Assembly: GCF_005047355.1 (NCBI RefSeq)
Contig: NZ_SUMC01000020.1
Coordinates: 62,001-126,000, forward strand
Source: Actinacidiphila oryziradicis
GTDB lineage: Bacteria; Actinomycetota; Actinomycetes; Streptomycetales; Streptomycetaceae
Length of the DNA: 64,000 bases
Direction: 5' to 3'
The translations under genes were made by a program, and so were the position numbers. Every line of letters starts with the position of its first letter. The first letter of the stretch is position 1. Positions 24,309-33,057 of the stretch are shown here, piece after piece. The notes below the pieces were generated by a model, which searched no databases, had not been told where the DNA came from, and worked only from the letters and a program-made list of their open reading frames with translations.

Positions 24309-25079
24309 ATGGCAGCGCCCACAGCCGTCCTCCAGTCGGAGTGGACGAAGGTCAAGTCGGTACGTTCCACGATATGGACGCTGGTGGCCGCGCTGGCCGT
24401 CACCATCGTCATCAGCGGCCTGATCTGCCTGGTCACCAACCTGCAGTGGGACAACGTCGAGCAGAGGCAGCGAGTCTCCTTCGACCCCACGTCATCGAGC
24501 TTCTCCGGCATCTTCCTCGGCCAGCTCGCCCTCATAGTCTTCGGCGTGCTCGTCGTCTCCAGCGAGTACAGCACCGGCATGATCCGCACCTCGCTGGCCG
24601 CCGTCCCGCAGCGCGGCACCTTCTACGCCTCCAAGGTCGCGGTCACGGGTGCGCTCGCGCTGATCGTCGGCATGGCCACCAGCTTTCTGTCCTTCTTCAT
24701 CGGCCAGGCTCTGCTGGGCAGCCACAGCACCTCGATCAGCGACCCGGGCGTTCTGCGGGCGGTAGTCGGCGGCGGCATCTATATGACGCTGATGGTGCTC
24801 TTCTCCGCGGGTGTCGCCACAATGCTGCGCAGCCCCATGCTGTCGCTCGGCCTCCTCATGCCGCTCTTCTTCCTGATCTCCCCGATCCTGGCGAACGTCC
24901 CGGGCGCGAAGGTTGTCGCACGGTACTTCCCCGACCGGGCCGGATCCAAGATCATGCAGGTCCTCTCCGTCAGCGACGACCGCCCGTACGGGCCCTGGAC
25001 GGGGCTGGGCATCATGGCGCTGTGGGTGATCGCCTCGCTTGTCGGTGGATACGTGCTGGTCAAGAAGCGCGACGCGTAG
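24309..25079 (+). CDS. ABC transporter permease (pair 1)
   Basis: A 256-residue ABC-2 type permease with about six transmembrane segments: SEWTKVKSVRSTIWTLVAAL enters the first, followed by FSGIFLGQLALIVFGVLVVS, then SSEYSTGMIRTSLAAVPQRG on the cytoplasmic side, a family hallmark, and later hydrophobic helices. It ends GGYVLVKKRDA. It immediately follows its ATPase gene. Both proteins would form a homodimeric-type exporter or membrane-sensing unit. Confidence 0.87.
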   Translation: MAAPTAVLQSEWTKVKSVRSTIWTLVAALAVTIVISGLICLVTNLQWDNVEQRQRVSFDPTSSSFSGIFLGQLALIVFGVLVVSSEYSTGMIRTSLAAVPQRGTFYASKVAVTGALALIVGMATSFLSFFIGQALLGSHSTSISDPGVLRAVVGGGIYMTLMVLFSAGVATMLRSPMLSLGLLMPLFFLISPILANVPGAKVVARYFPDRAGSKIMQVLSVSDDRPYGPWTGLGIMALWVIASLVGGYVLVKKRDA

Positions 25080-25191
25080 CGGCTGTCCGGCGATCGGAAC
25101 CGACGCCTGTTCGATTCCCTGGTTTGATGGGAACCGGACAGGCGCCCGGTAACCTCCTAACCCTTACTTGCAGGGCTATGAGGGGCGGAGC

Positions 25192-26346
25192 ATGATCGAG
25201 GCAGTCGGCCTCACCAAGCGCTATGGCGCTAAGACGGCCGTGTACAACTTGTCGTTCCAGGTCCGCCCGGGGGCGGTGACCGGCTTCCTGGGCCCCAACG
25301 GCTCCGGCAAGTCCACCACCATGCGGATGATCCTCGGCCTGGACGAACCCACCGAGGGGCACGTCACCATCGGCGGCCAGCCCTTCCGGCAGCTGTCCAA
25401 CGCGCCTCGCCGGGTCGGTGCGCTGCTCGACGCCAAGGCGGTGCACGGTGGCCGCAGTGCCCGCCAGCACCTGCTCTGCATCGCCCAGCTCTCCGGCATT
25501 CCCGCCCGCCGGGTGGACGAAGTCCTCGGTATGGTCGGGCTCCAGGACGTCGCGGGCCACCGTTCCAAGGGCTTCTCCCTCGGCATGGGCCAGCGCCTCG
25601 GCATAGCCGGCGCGCTGCTCGGCGACCCCGAGGTGCTGCTTTTCGACGAGCCCGTCAACGGCCTGGACCCCGAGGGCATCCACTGGGTGCGCAATCTCAT
25701 GCGCAAGCTGGCCGCCGAGGGCCGCACCGTCTTTGTCTCCTCGCACCTGATGAGCGAAATGGCGCTCACCGCCGACCACTTGATTGTCATCGGCCGGGGC
25801 CAGCTCCTCGCCGACATGAGCGTCAAGGACTTCATCGCCCACAACTCGGCGGGCCATGCCCTGGTCCGTACGCCCGACGACCCGGCCCAGCGCGAAAAGC
25901 TCAGCAAGGTGCTGTCCGGGGCCGGCGCCGGGATCCAGCCGGAACAGGACGGTGCCCTGCGCGTCTCCGGGCTGGAGCTCCCGCGCATCAGCGACCTGGC
26001 CCATGACGCGGGTGTACGCCTCTGGGAGCTCTCCCCGCACCAGGCCTCCCTGGAGGAGGCCTATATGCAGATGACCAACTCCGCCGTGGACTACCGCTCC
26101 GCCCAGGACCCCGGCCAGGGCTTCGGGCAGGCCGCCCCGCACGGCCCCGAGGCGCCGGCTCAGAGCCCGGGCCGGCACCAGCCGCCGTACGGCTCCCCGC
26201 AGCCCGTCCCGGGCATGCAGAACCCGTACGCCCGGCCGGCCGCGCCGCCGCCCGCCGCCGAGGTGCCCGCCGCCCTGCCGCCCGCCGCTCCGGCACCCGT
26301 GCCCGCGGCCGCCACTACCCCGACCAAGCCCGAGGACGCCGTATGA
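25192..26346 (+). CDS. ABC transporter ATP-binding protein (pair 2)
   Basis: A 384-residue paralogue of the ATPase at 23318. It has the same landmarks: GPNGSGKS (34-41), SLGMGQRLGIAGALLGDP, DEPVNGLDPEG and SSHLMSEM. The ATG at 25192 follows GAGGGGCGGAGC. Unlike the first copy it carries a Pro/Ala-rich C-terminal extension of about 85 residues (starting near SAQDPGQG), likely disordered. It overlaps the downstream permease gene by 4 nt. The tandem pairs are an evident duplication. Confidence 0.88.
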   Translation: MIEAVGLTKRYGAKTAVYNLSFQVRPGAVTGFLGPNGSGKSTTMRMILGLDEPTEGHVTIGGQPFRQLSNAPRRVGALLDAKAVHGGRSARQHLLCIAQLSGIPARRVDEVLGMVGLQDVAGHRSKGFSLGMGQRLGIAGALLGDPEVLLFDEPVNGLDPEGIHWVRNLMRKLAAEGRTVFVSSHLMSEMALTADHLIVIGRGQLLADMSVKDFIAHNSAGHALVRTPDDPAQREKLSKVLSGAGAGIQPEQDGALRVSGLELPRISDLAHDAGVRLWELSPHQASLEEAYMQMTNSAVDYRSAQDPGQGFGQAAPHGPEAPAQSPGRHQPPYGSPQPVPGMQNPYARPAAPPPAAEVPAALPPAAPAPVPAAATTPTKPEDAV

Positions 26347-27266
26347 CCGCCCCCGTCCCCAGCCCCTACGCGCCGCAGCAGCCATCGCTTCAGCAGCCTC
26401 CGGAGGGGCCTTGGTACGGCGCGTACGCGTCGCCGATTCCCGTGCAGGACACCAACCTCGGGCACGCGCTGGCGTCCGAGTGGACGAAGATCCGCACAGT
26501 GCGGTCCACGATCTGGACGCTCGGTGTGATGCTGTTCCTGGTTCTGGGCATCAACCTCCTGGTGGACTGGGCGTACACCGCGCACGGCCCCACCGTGTCC
26601 GACCCGGTGCTCAGCCCCGGCCTGTTCGGGATGATCCTCGGCCAACTCGCGGTGATCACCCTGGGCGTGCTGGTGATCACGTCCGAGTACAGCACCGGCA
26701 TGATCAGGACGACCTTCACCGCCTGCCCACAGCGTGCCCGTGTGCTGACCGCCAAGGCGATCGTCTTCTTCGGGCTCACCTTCACCGTCACCACCATCGC
26801 CTGCACGGTGACCGCGCTCATCAACCGGGCCGTGATCGGCGGCCAGAGCGTCAGCGTCAACGACTACACGGGCTCGGGAGTGGTGGTCCGCGACGGGGTC
26901 ACCACCGCCAGTGCCTCGCAGTGGCTCGGGGCCACCGTCGGTGTCGGCCTGTACATCGCGCTGCTGGGCCTGCTGGGGCTGGCCGTCGGCACGCTGCTGC
27001 GGCACTCCGCGGGGGCGATCACCACGATGATGGGCGTGGTGCTGCTGCCCCTGCTCATCGCGATCTTCATGCAGTCGGACCAGCTGAGGACGGTCCAGGA
27101 GAAGATGGTCGAGTACTCCTCGCCGAACGCGCTCGCATCGCTGTACCGCATCCCCATGCTCGGCGGCGACCACGCGAACGGGATGAGCCAGCTCACTGGG
27201 CTCGCCGTGGTGACCGGCGTCGCCCTGGCCGCCGCGTACGCCGTGCTGGCGAGGCGCGACGTCTAA
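26343..27266 (+). CDS. ABC transporter permease (pair 2)
   Basis: A 307-residue ABC-2 permease paralogous to that at 24309, with an added Pro/Gln-rich N-terminus of about 40 residues. It shares SEWTKIRTVRSTIWTLGVML, GMILGQLAVITLGVLVITSE and SEYSTGMIRTTFTACPQRA. About six membrane segments are seen, and a longer extracytoplasmic loop (INRAVIGGQSVSVNDYTGSG) is unlike the first copy, which suggests a different ligand. It ends in the same ARRDV-type tail. It overlaps its ATPase gene by 4 nt. Confidence 0.87.
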   Translation: MTAPVPSPYAPQQPSLQQPPEGPWYGAYASPIPVQDTNLGHALASEWTKIRTVRSTIWTLGVMLFLVLGINLLVDWAYTAHGPTVSDPVLSPGLFGMILGQLAVITLGVLVITSEYSTGMIRTTFTACPQRARVLTAKAIVFFGLTFTVTTIACTVTALINRAVIGGQSVSVNDYTGSGVVVRDGVTTASASQWLGATVGVGLYIALLGLLGLAVGTLLRHSAGAITTMMGVVLLPLLIAIFMQSDQLRTVQEKMVEYSSPNALASLYRIPMLGGDHANGMSQLTGLAVVTGVALAAAYAVLARRDV

Positions 27267-27307
27267 GCTAATTGGCCGCGCGAATAGGTGGGGCGGCCTC
27301 TTAGCCC

Positions 27308-27628
27308 TCAGTAACGGGGCGCGTTACGGGACCGCTGCACCCTCGTGGTGCGGCGGTCCTTCGCGTTCCAGCAGGCGCTGTGCCAGTGCCGGCGGTCCTC
27401 GACACCGCCGTACTCGGGCCAGGCGACCAAGTGGCCGACGCCCGGCGGGATTTCCTGGTCGCAGCCGGGGCAGCGGTAGAACTTGCCCGGCGGGCCTCCC
27501 GCGATGATCCGGACGATCCACTGCTCGCCCTGCCAGGTCTCGGTACGTTCGAGACCGCGGCCGGACCCGGCCTCCGGGCGATCGGCGGGCTTGCCGGCGT
27601 CTCGCGGACGGTTGTGGCGCGGGGACAC
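27308..27628 (-). CDS. Small Cys/His-motif protein, often annotated ATP/GTP-binding
   Basis: A 106-residue protein conserved in Streptomyces. The first about 30 residues are basic and Pro/Gly-rich (SPRHNRPRDAG); the core has YRCPGCDQEIPPGVGHLVAW, then RRHWHSACW, a CxxC-H-C arrangement suggesting a zinc-binding treble-clef or HNH-like fold, and it ends in a basic Arg-rich tail. Catalogues often call it an ATP/GTP-binding protein, but I see no P-loop. GTG at 27628 gives the conserved N-terminus. It is convergent with the second ABC pair and divergent from the LLM oxidoreductase. Confidence 0.7.
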   Translation of the reverse strand: MSPRHNRPRDAGKPADRPEAGSGRGLERTETWQGEQWIVRIIAGGPPGKFYRCPGCDQEIPPGVGHLVAWPEYGGVEDRRHWHSACWNAKDRRTTRVQRSRNAPRY

Positions 27629-27847
27629 GGGACACCTCACGGGGGGGGCGGGCCGGGCTGGACAGGACCGGCTGGACGGGGTGGTTCCAGGGTAAAGGGC
27701 CCCGATCCGGGTAGGCGCGCCCCCTGGTTGGCCCACACCCTCTTAAAAATCATGAAATCAGCGCGGTAGGCCGTGCCTTTGGCACATGCCATTCGTTGAC
27801 TTCACCAGGGGGCGCCGAGTGGGCGTCGAGTAAGGGTGTGAACAACC

Positions 27848-28873
27848 ATGCAAGTTGGGGCTTTTGTCCTGGCGGCCCAGTTCCCCGGCCAGGGCCAGGG
27901 CGAGGCGCTGCACCGGGCGGTACGAAGCGCGGTGGCCGCCGAAACCGCCGGGCTCGACTCCGTCTGGCTGGCGGAACACCACTTCGTACCGTATGGAGTA
28001 TGCCCGTCCGCGGTGACCCTTGCCGCGCTCCTGCTCGGCCGCACCCGCCGCATCGGCGTCGGGACGGCCGTCAGCGTGCTGCCGACCGCACACCCGGTGG
28101 CCCTCGGCGAGCAGGCCGCGCTGCTGCACATCGCCTCCGGGGGCCGCTTCACGCTGGGCGTGGGGCGCGGCGGGCCCTGGGTGGACCTGGAGGTCTTCGG
28201 GGCCGGTCTCGCGGCGTACGAGGAGGGGTTCCCGGAATCGCTCGACCTGCTGCTGCGGTGGCTGAGGTCGGCCCGGGTCGGGGCGGACGGAGAGCGCTAC
28301 ACCTTTCGCGAGGTCGCCGTCGTACCCCGGCCGGACGAGCTGGACGGCCCGCCCGGACCGCCCGTCGTGCTTGCCTGCACCTCGCCGCGATCGGTGCGGC
28401 TCGCCGCCGAACGGGGGCTGCCCATGCTCCTCGGCATGCACGCCGGGGACGACGAGAAGGCCCAGATGGTCGCGGCCTGGCGGACCGAGGCGCGGGCCGC
28501 CGGGCATTCACCCGATCTGGTGATGGGCGCAGGACACGTCTCGGCCGGCGTCGTACAAATCGCGGACAGCCGGGAGGCCGCCGTGGAGGCACTGTCCAAA
28601 GCGATGCCGGGCTGGCTTCAACGAGGGCTCGCCGCCCACGAAACGGTCGACGGCCGGACCCGCGCCATGCGCGACCCGATGGACTACACCGAACTCCTCT
28701 GCGGCCTGCACCCCGTGGGGCCCCCCGGGCTCTGCGCCGACCGGCTGCTCGCCACCGCCGAGCGAACCGGCATCACCCGCTTCGCGCTGCTCGCCGAGGG
28801 CTCGGGCGATCTGGCCCTCACCGAGGAGAACTTGGCACGACTCGGCAGCGATGTGCTCCCGCAATTGGCCTGA
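27848..28873 (+). CDS. LLM class flavin/F420-dependent oxidoreductase
   Basis: A 341-residue luciferase-like TIM-barrel oxidoreductase. It shows the family order: MQVGAFVLAAQFPGQGQGEA, GLDSVWLAEHHF, TRRIGVGTAVSVLPTAHPVA, GRFTLGVGRGGPWVD and SPRSVRLAAERGLPML. Residues suited to bind the cofactor phosphate in F420 members cannot be confirmed by eye, so FMN remains possible. No obvious substrate. It is monocistronic and convergent with the SCO5389-family gene. Confidence 0.85.
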   Translation: MQVGAFVLAAQFPGQGQGEALHRAVRSAVAAETAGLDSVWLAEHHFVPYGVCPSAVTLAALLLGRTRRIGVGTAVSVLPTAHPVALGEQAALLHIASGGRFTLGVGRGGPWVDLEVFGAGLAAYEEGFPESLDLLLRWLRSARVGADGERYTFREVAVVPRPDELDGPPGPPVVLACTSPRSVRLAAERGLPMLLGMHAGDDEKAQMVAAWRTEARAAGHSPDLVMGAGHVSAGVVQIADSREAAVEALSKAMPGWLQRGLAAHETVDGRTRAMRDPMDYTELLCGLHPVGPPGLCADRLLATAERTGITRFALLAEGSGDLALTEENLARLGSDVLPQLA

Positions 28874-28952
28874 AAGAGCGCTCAGAGCGCTCAGCACGTT
28901 CAGCCAACGGCGGGAGCACCTGCCGGCTGGGGCAGTCAGTGATCGGTCGGGC

Positions 28953-29345
28953 TCAGCAGTCCCGGAACTCCGGCGACTGGTTCAGTAGTTGGGATCGCAC
29001 AGAAGTAAACTTCGTAAAGCTCCCGTCCACCGCCGGGTCCAGCGGGAAGACCGCCACCCGATGGCAGTTCTGGAATGCGAGCCGGACCCCGAAATGTCGC
29101 TGCAGGGCTCCCCGTATCGCATCACTCGCGAGAGCGCGGAGCAGTTGCCCCCGCGCCTGCTCGTCCGGCGGCGGCACCTGGTTGTCGGCGAAGGATCCGC
29201 CGTCCACCTTGAGCTGCGCAACCAACGAGCTGATCATCTCCCACGCGTAAGGCAGGGAGATCCGGACGCAGTCGACGAATTCCTTCTCATCGACCTCGCC
29301 TCGCTCGGCCTTGTCAAGGAGGGCCGGTGAGACGTCGAGCGACAT
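28953..29345 (-). CDS. SCO5389 family protein
   Basis: A 130-residue protein of the actinobacterial SCO5389 family. It begins MSLDVSPALLDKAERGEVDE and contains FVDCVRISLPYAWEMISSLV, then a polar segment and FPLDPAVDGSFTKFTS near the end. GAGAGGAG 6 nt before the ATG fixes the start. It is divergent from nucS across 323 nt, an arrangement conserved in Streptomyces, so a shared promoter region is likely. The function is unknown. Confidence 0.8.
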   Translation of the reverse strand: MSLDVSPALLDKAERGEVDEKEFVDCVRISLPYAWEMISSLVAQLKVDGGSFADNQVPPPDEQARGQLLRALASDAIRGALQRHFGVRLAFQNCHRVAVFPLDPAVDGSFTKFTSVRSQLLNQSPEFRDC

Positions 29346-29668
29346 GAGTGGCTCCTCTCGTGACCCCTGGGGTGTTGGGGTCATTCGGGCTACGGAGGAA
29401 GCCGCGAAGAGAACTCCCGCGTAGCGGCTCCCACTCCCAACCGTAGAGTGTGAAGGTCCGGCCGCACCAGGGTGTGTCCGGCCGATCACGAACTGCTCTT
29501 TCGCCCCCCGGCGGATCAGAGCCCGACCCCCAACCTCCGGCCGCGAAGTACCCGGGACGCGGCGGGCCCGGACAGACCCACAACCGGCCATCCTCCGACA
29601 GCCGCCGGGGCCCGGGTCCGCCAGGACGAATCGCGTGCCGGGGGGCCATTCGAGTAGCGTTGCCGACC
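29346..29668. other. Divergent region between the SCO5389-family gene and nucS
   Basis: The 323 nt between the two divergent starts should contain both promoters. I see a TAGAGT hexamer at about 29444 that could serve as a -10 for nucS but no convincing -35, and no gene or repeat. Confidence 0.4.
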
Positions 29669-30334
29669 ATGCGCCTCGTCATTGCCCGCTGCTCCGTCGA
29701 CTACGCGGGCCGGCTCTCCGCCCACCTCCCTCTGGCCACCAGGCTGCTACTGGTGAAGGCCGACGGCTCGGTGTCGGTCCACGCCGACGACCGTGCCTAC
29801 AAGCCGCTGAACTGGATGTCGCCGCCCTGCACCCTCAAGGAGAGCGATGACGGCACGGTCTGGACCGTCACCAACAAGCCCGGTGAGCAGCTGATCATCA
29901 CCATCGACGAAGTGCTGCACGAGTCGAAGCACGAGCTGGGCGTCGATCCCGGACTGATCAAGGACGGCGTCGAGGCGCACCTCCAGGAGCTCCTCGCCGA
30001 CCGCATGGAAGTGCTGGGCGAGGGCTGGAAGCTGATCCGCCGCGAGTACCCGACCGCGATCGGGCCGGTCGACATCCTGTGCCGCGACGCCCAAGGCGCC
30101 ACCGTCGCCATCGAGATCAAACGGCGCGGTGAGATCGACGGCGTCGAGCAGCTCACCCGGTACCTGGAACTGCTGAACCGCGACCCGCACCTCGCGCCGG
30201 TGAAGGGCCTGTTCGCCGCCCAGGAGATCAAGCCACAGGCGCGGGTACTGGCGACGGACCGCGGCATCGGGTGCGTGACCCTGGACTACGACTCGATGCG
30301 GGGCATCGAGGACGACAAGCTCAAGCTTTTCTGA
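29669..30334 (+). CDS. nucS: Mismatch-specific endonuclease NucS/EndoMS
   Basis: A 221-residue endonuclease that carries out the non-canonical mismatch repair of actinobacteria, which lack MutS-MutL. The N-terminal DNA-binding domain (about 1-110) includes KPLNWMSPPCTLKE. The RecB-like nuclease domain has the catalytic residues Asp135 (GPVDILCRD), Glu149 and Lys151 (VAIEIKRRG), and GVEQLTRYLELL. The C-terminus DDKLKLF resembles the sliding-clamp-binding motif known in this family. The length is normal. It ends in a strong bidirectional terminator. Confidence 0.95.
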   Translation: MRLVIARCSVDYAGRLSAHLPLATRLLLVKADGSVSVHADDRAYKPLNWMSPPCTLKESDDGTVWTVTNKPGEQLIITIDEVLHESKHELGVDPGLIKDGVEAHLQELLADRMEVLGEGWKLIRREYPTAIGPVDILCRDAQGATVAIEIKRRGEIDGVEQLTRYLELLNRDPHLAPVKGLFAAQEIKPQARVLATDRGIGCVTLDYDSMRGIEDDKLKLF

Positions 30335-30344
30335 GACACCGGTC

Positions 30345-30377
30345 GAGGGCCCCGGCGCACTGTGCGCCGGGGCCCTC
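30345..30377. terminator. Bidirectional terminator between nucS and the P-loop gene
   Basis: GAGGGCCCCGGCGCAC and GTGCGCCGGGGCCCTC form a perfect 16-bp stem around one base, between two converging genes. Without a T-run it may act partly through Rho or as a barrier in both directions. Confidence 0.7.
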
Positions 30378-30385
30378 CGGCGTCG

Positions 30386-32866
30386 TCAGGCCACCGTGCT
30401 AGACACGCTCTCGCTGGGCGTGGCCGCGATGGTGGTGACGGGGGCGCTGGAGACCGTGTCGCTGGCGCTGGCGGGGGTGGTGGGCGCGGTGGCGGTCGGG
30501 GACGACGTCGTCGGCGACGGACCGGTCGGCGGCGTGTTCGTGGGCGGCGTGTTCGTGGGCGGCTTGGACGTCGGCTTGGACGTCGTCGGCTTGGGCGTGG
30601 TCGGCGGCGTGGTCGACGGCCTCGTGGAGGTACCCGGCGTCGTGGCCGTGGTCGTACCCGCGCCGGTGCCCGGCGCCGTGGTCGTGCCGCTGGTGCCCGA
30701 TGAGGCGGAGGCGTCGGCGGAGCCGGAGGGGTTGGCGATGCTCTGAAGGGCGCCGGGGGCGGAGGACTGGGCGGGGAGGCCGCCGGTGCTGTTGTCCTGC
30801 TGGGCGGACTGGAGGGGCTTGACGTTCGAGGGGACGTTCTTGTTCTCGCTGGTGTTCGCCGTCGAGCCGAGGGTGACGAGGGTGCCCAGTACGGCGGCGA
30901 TCAGCGCCCCGGCACCGGCGGCGGCCACGTTGCGGCGGGAGCCGGTGCCGGGGATGCGGCGCAGGCCGGTCCTGGCGGGGGCCAGGCGGGGGTGGACGGC
31001 GGTGGCCGCCTCGGCCGGAAGCGAGACGATCACCGGCGACACGGAGGCCTCGGCCCCGACCGCCGCTGTCTCGACCCCGGCGGGGGTGGTCGCGGGCACC
31101 GGCCCGCCGGAGCGGTCGACGACCAGCGCGAGGGTGCGCCGCCCGACGGTGGTGCCCTGACGGTCGGCCAGCGCACCGCGCAGGCCGATGGATGCCTCCA
31201 ACTCGGTACGGGCCCGGTCCAGGTTTCCGGAGAGCAGCGACAGGACGCCCAGTTCGTGGAGGAAGTACGCCTCTTCGGCGACCTCCCCGGTGATCCGGGC
31301 AGTCTCCTGGCCGATCCGTAGTGCCCGCTCCCAGACGCTCCACTCCAGCGCGGCGGCGAAGACGGGCGCGGCCGTGCGGGCCAGCAGCACGGCGGTGCTG
31401 TGGTGGCCGACGTCCCGGGCTGCGGCCAGCGCGGCGAGGACGGCCTCGGCCTCGGCGGCGACCCGCTCCGGGGTGACCGACGGGTGACCGACCCACCAGG
31501 CGTAGTGGAGGGCCGCCGTGTTGACCTCCGGCCCGGTGTCGGCGGTACCGACGGTGTCCACTGCCGCGACGTACGCCGCCGCGACCAGCTGCTCCCGTAC
31601 GCCGGCGGCGAGCCGGTAGTGCGAGGCGACGGGCAGGGCCAGCCCGGCCGCGACGATCTCGCCGAGCGCGGCATCACCGTGCGTGTCACCGACGAGGGCG
31701 GGCAGATGCGCCTGGTGCGGGCACTCACCGCCCAGCGCCACGGCGAACCGCAGCGTCTCCTGCGCGGCTTCGCTGAGCCGGGAGGCGAGCAGCTCGGCGG
31801 GGGCGGCGCTCTCGCCGAGGGACGGTAGCGATATGTGCGAGGCGGGCAGGGCGTCGAGAGGCGCGTCCACCGGCAGGTCGTCCTCAACGGTGTCCCAGAC
31901 CGGCTCGTCGCCGTCCAGAACATGGAGGCCCCGCGCGTCGCGCTGCCGCAGCAGCGCCCCGGCCTGTACGAAGCGCAGTGGCAGCCCCTCGGACTCGAAC
32001 CACAGGTCCGCCGCCCAGGCCGCCTCCTCGTCCTCCAGCGGCCGCTGCACAGCCTTTTCCAGCAGCTCCAGGCAGGCGACCCGGGTGAGTCCGGGCAGGA
32101 AGACCTCCTCGACCGCCGAGTCGGAGGCCGGGGCCGCCACATCCGGTGTCGCCGACATCAGGAACGCGCACTCGGGCACCGCGTCGAGCAGCTCCTCCAG
32201 CGCGGGGCCGCCGAACTCCAGGTCGTCCAGGACGACAACCGCGCCCACCTCGCGCAGCAGCTCCAGCAGCCGTGACCGGTCCGGGCGGTACGCCTGGGAC
32301 TCGTAGACCGCCGTGAAGAGGTCGTGGAGCAGATCGGCCAACGTGCGGTGGTACCCCGACAGCCGGATGACGCCGTCCGGCGCCAGCTGGGAGCATCCCT
32401 CGGCGACCGCGTCGAGCAGCACACTGCGGCCGGACCCGGACGGCCCGGTGACGCGTACGGAGCGGCCTCTGGACAGCAGCCTCGCCAGCCGTTCCCGCTC
32501 CTCCTCGCGCTCCAGCAGCGGCAGCTCGACCGCCCGCGGCCCCGGCGGCACCGGAGGCCGGGCCGACGCCTCCCGCGCGGCACGCGACTCGGGGGTGCGG
32601 CGTGCGACGCCTTCCCGCCCGTCCGGCGGGAGGGCGGTGACCTCACTGCCGTCCACCGGATTGACGGTCACCAGATAGTCGCCAGCGACGACTTCGACAA
32701 CGCGCACGGCCTCCCCGGCACCCGCGCCCACGACGATATCGGCCGCGTTCGGGTCACGCGACGGCCGCTGTGTGCGCGGCGGCGGTACGGGGCTGTCCTC
32801 GGCGGAGTACGGCTGCGCGCCGGACTCGTCGCCGAACTCGTCAGATGCGTCGGTATGTTGGTCCAC
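30386..32866 (-). CDS. Membrane-anchored P-loop protein with Thr/Pro-rich extracytoplasmic tail
   Basis: An 826-residue protein I cannot assign to a characterised family. Residues 1-110 are acidic then Pro/Arg-rich. The AAA/STAND-like NTPase region follows: ERERLARLL, Walker A GPSGSGRS (141-148) with Arg where Lys is expected, and Walker B VVVLDDLEF (210-218). Next come about 400 helical residues with TPR-like character (RTAAPVFAAALEWSVWERAL, VLSLLSGNLDRARTELEASI). One membrane segment lies at about 645-667 (AAAGAGALIAAVLGTLVTLG), followed by a 159-residue Ser/Thr/Pro-rich tail outside the cell. GTG at 32866, preceded by GGGGGGCGGAG, is chosen as start. The layout resembles MalT/AfsR-type STAND proteins without a DNA-binding domain. 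A STAS gene lies upstream on the same strand. Confidence 0.65.
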   Translation of the reverse strand: MDQHTDASDEFGDESGAQPYSAEDSPVPPPRTQRPSRDPNAADIVVGAGAGEAVRVVEVVAGDYLVTVNPVDGSEVTALPPDGREGVARRTPESRAAREASARPPVPPGPRAVELPLLEREEERERLARLLSRGRSVRVTGPSGSGRSVLLDAVAEGCSQLAPDGVIRLSGYHRTLADLLHDLFTAVYESQAYRPDRSRLLELLREVGAVVVLDDLEFGGPALEELLDAVPECAFLMSATPDVAAPASDSAVEEVFLPGLTRVACLELLEKAVQRPLEDEEAAWAADLWFESEGLPLRFVQAGALLRQRDARGLHVLDGDEPVWDTVEDDLPVDAPLDALPASHISLPSLGESAAPAELLASRLSEAAQETLRFAVALGGECPHQAHLPALVGDTHGDAALGEIVAAGLALPVASHYRLAAGVREQLVAAAYVAAVDTVGTADTGPEVNTAALHYAWWVGHPSVTPERVAAEAEAVLAALAAARDVGHHSTAVLLARTAAPVFAAALEWSVWERALRIGQETARITGEVAEEAYFLHELGVLSLLSGNLDRARTELEASIGLRGALADRQGTTVGRRTLALVVDRSGGPVPATTPAGVETAAVGAEASVSPVIVSLPAEAATAVHPRLAPARTGLRRIPGTGSRRNVAAAGAGALIAAVLGTLVTLGSTANTSENKNVPSNVKPLQSAQQDNSTGGLPAQSSAPGALQSIANPSGSADASASSGTSGTTTAPGTGAGTTTATTPGTSTRPSTTPPTTPKPTTSKPTSKPPTNTPPTNTPPTGPSPTTSSPTATAPTTPASASDTVSSAPVTTIAATPSESVSSTVA

Positions 32867-33057
32867 TGGTCTCCGCCCCCCAAATGTGTCGCAACGGGGC
32901 CGCGCCGGACCGCCGCCCGTCCGCCTTCGGACCGGACCCGGCTCCCCTCCGCGGCGTGCGGGGTGGCACGCCGGAAACCGAACCCTAATCGTTCCCACAG
33001 TATGGCCACACGTCAGGGCCGCCGCGCCGCCCATACGTCCCTTTTTGGTCATCCATA

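Noticed and set aside
17498..24619. A 2,373-codon open frame on the minus strand opposite scy, filP and the first ABC gene
   Set aside because: It is the antisense shadow of the GC-biased coiled-coil genes. Its protein has only Leu/Gly/Val repeats mirrored from Scy, has no ribosome binding site, and runs through several genes.
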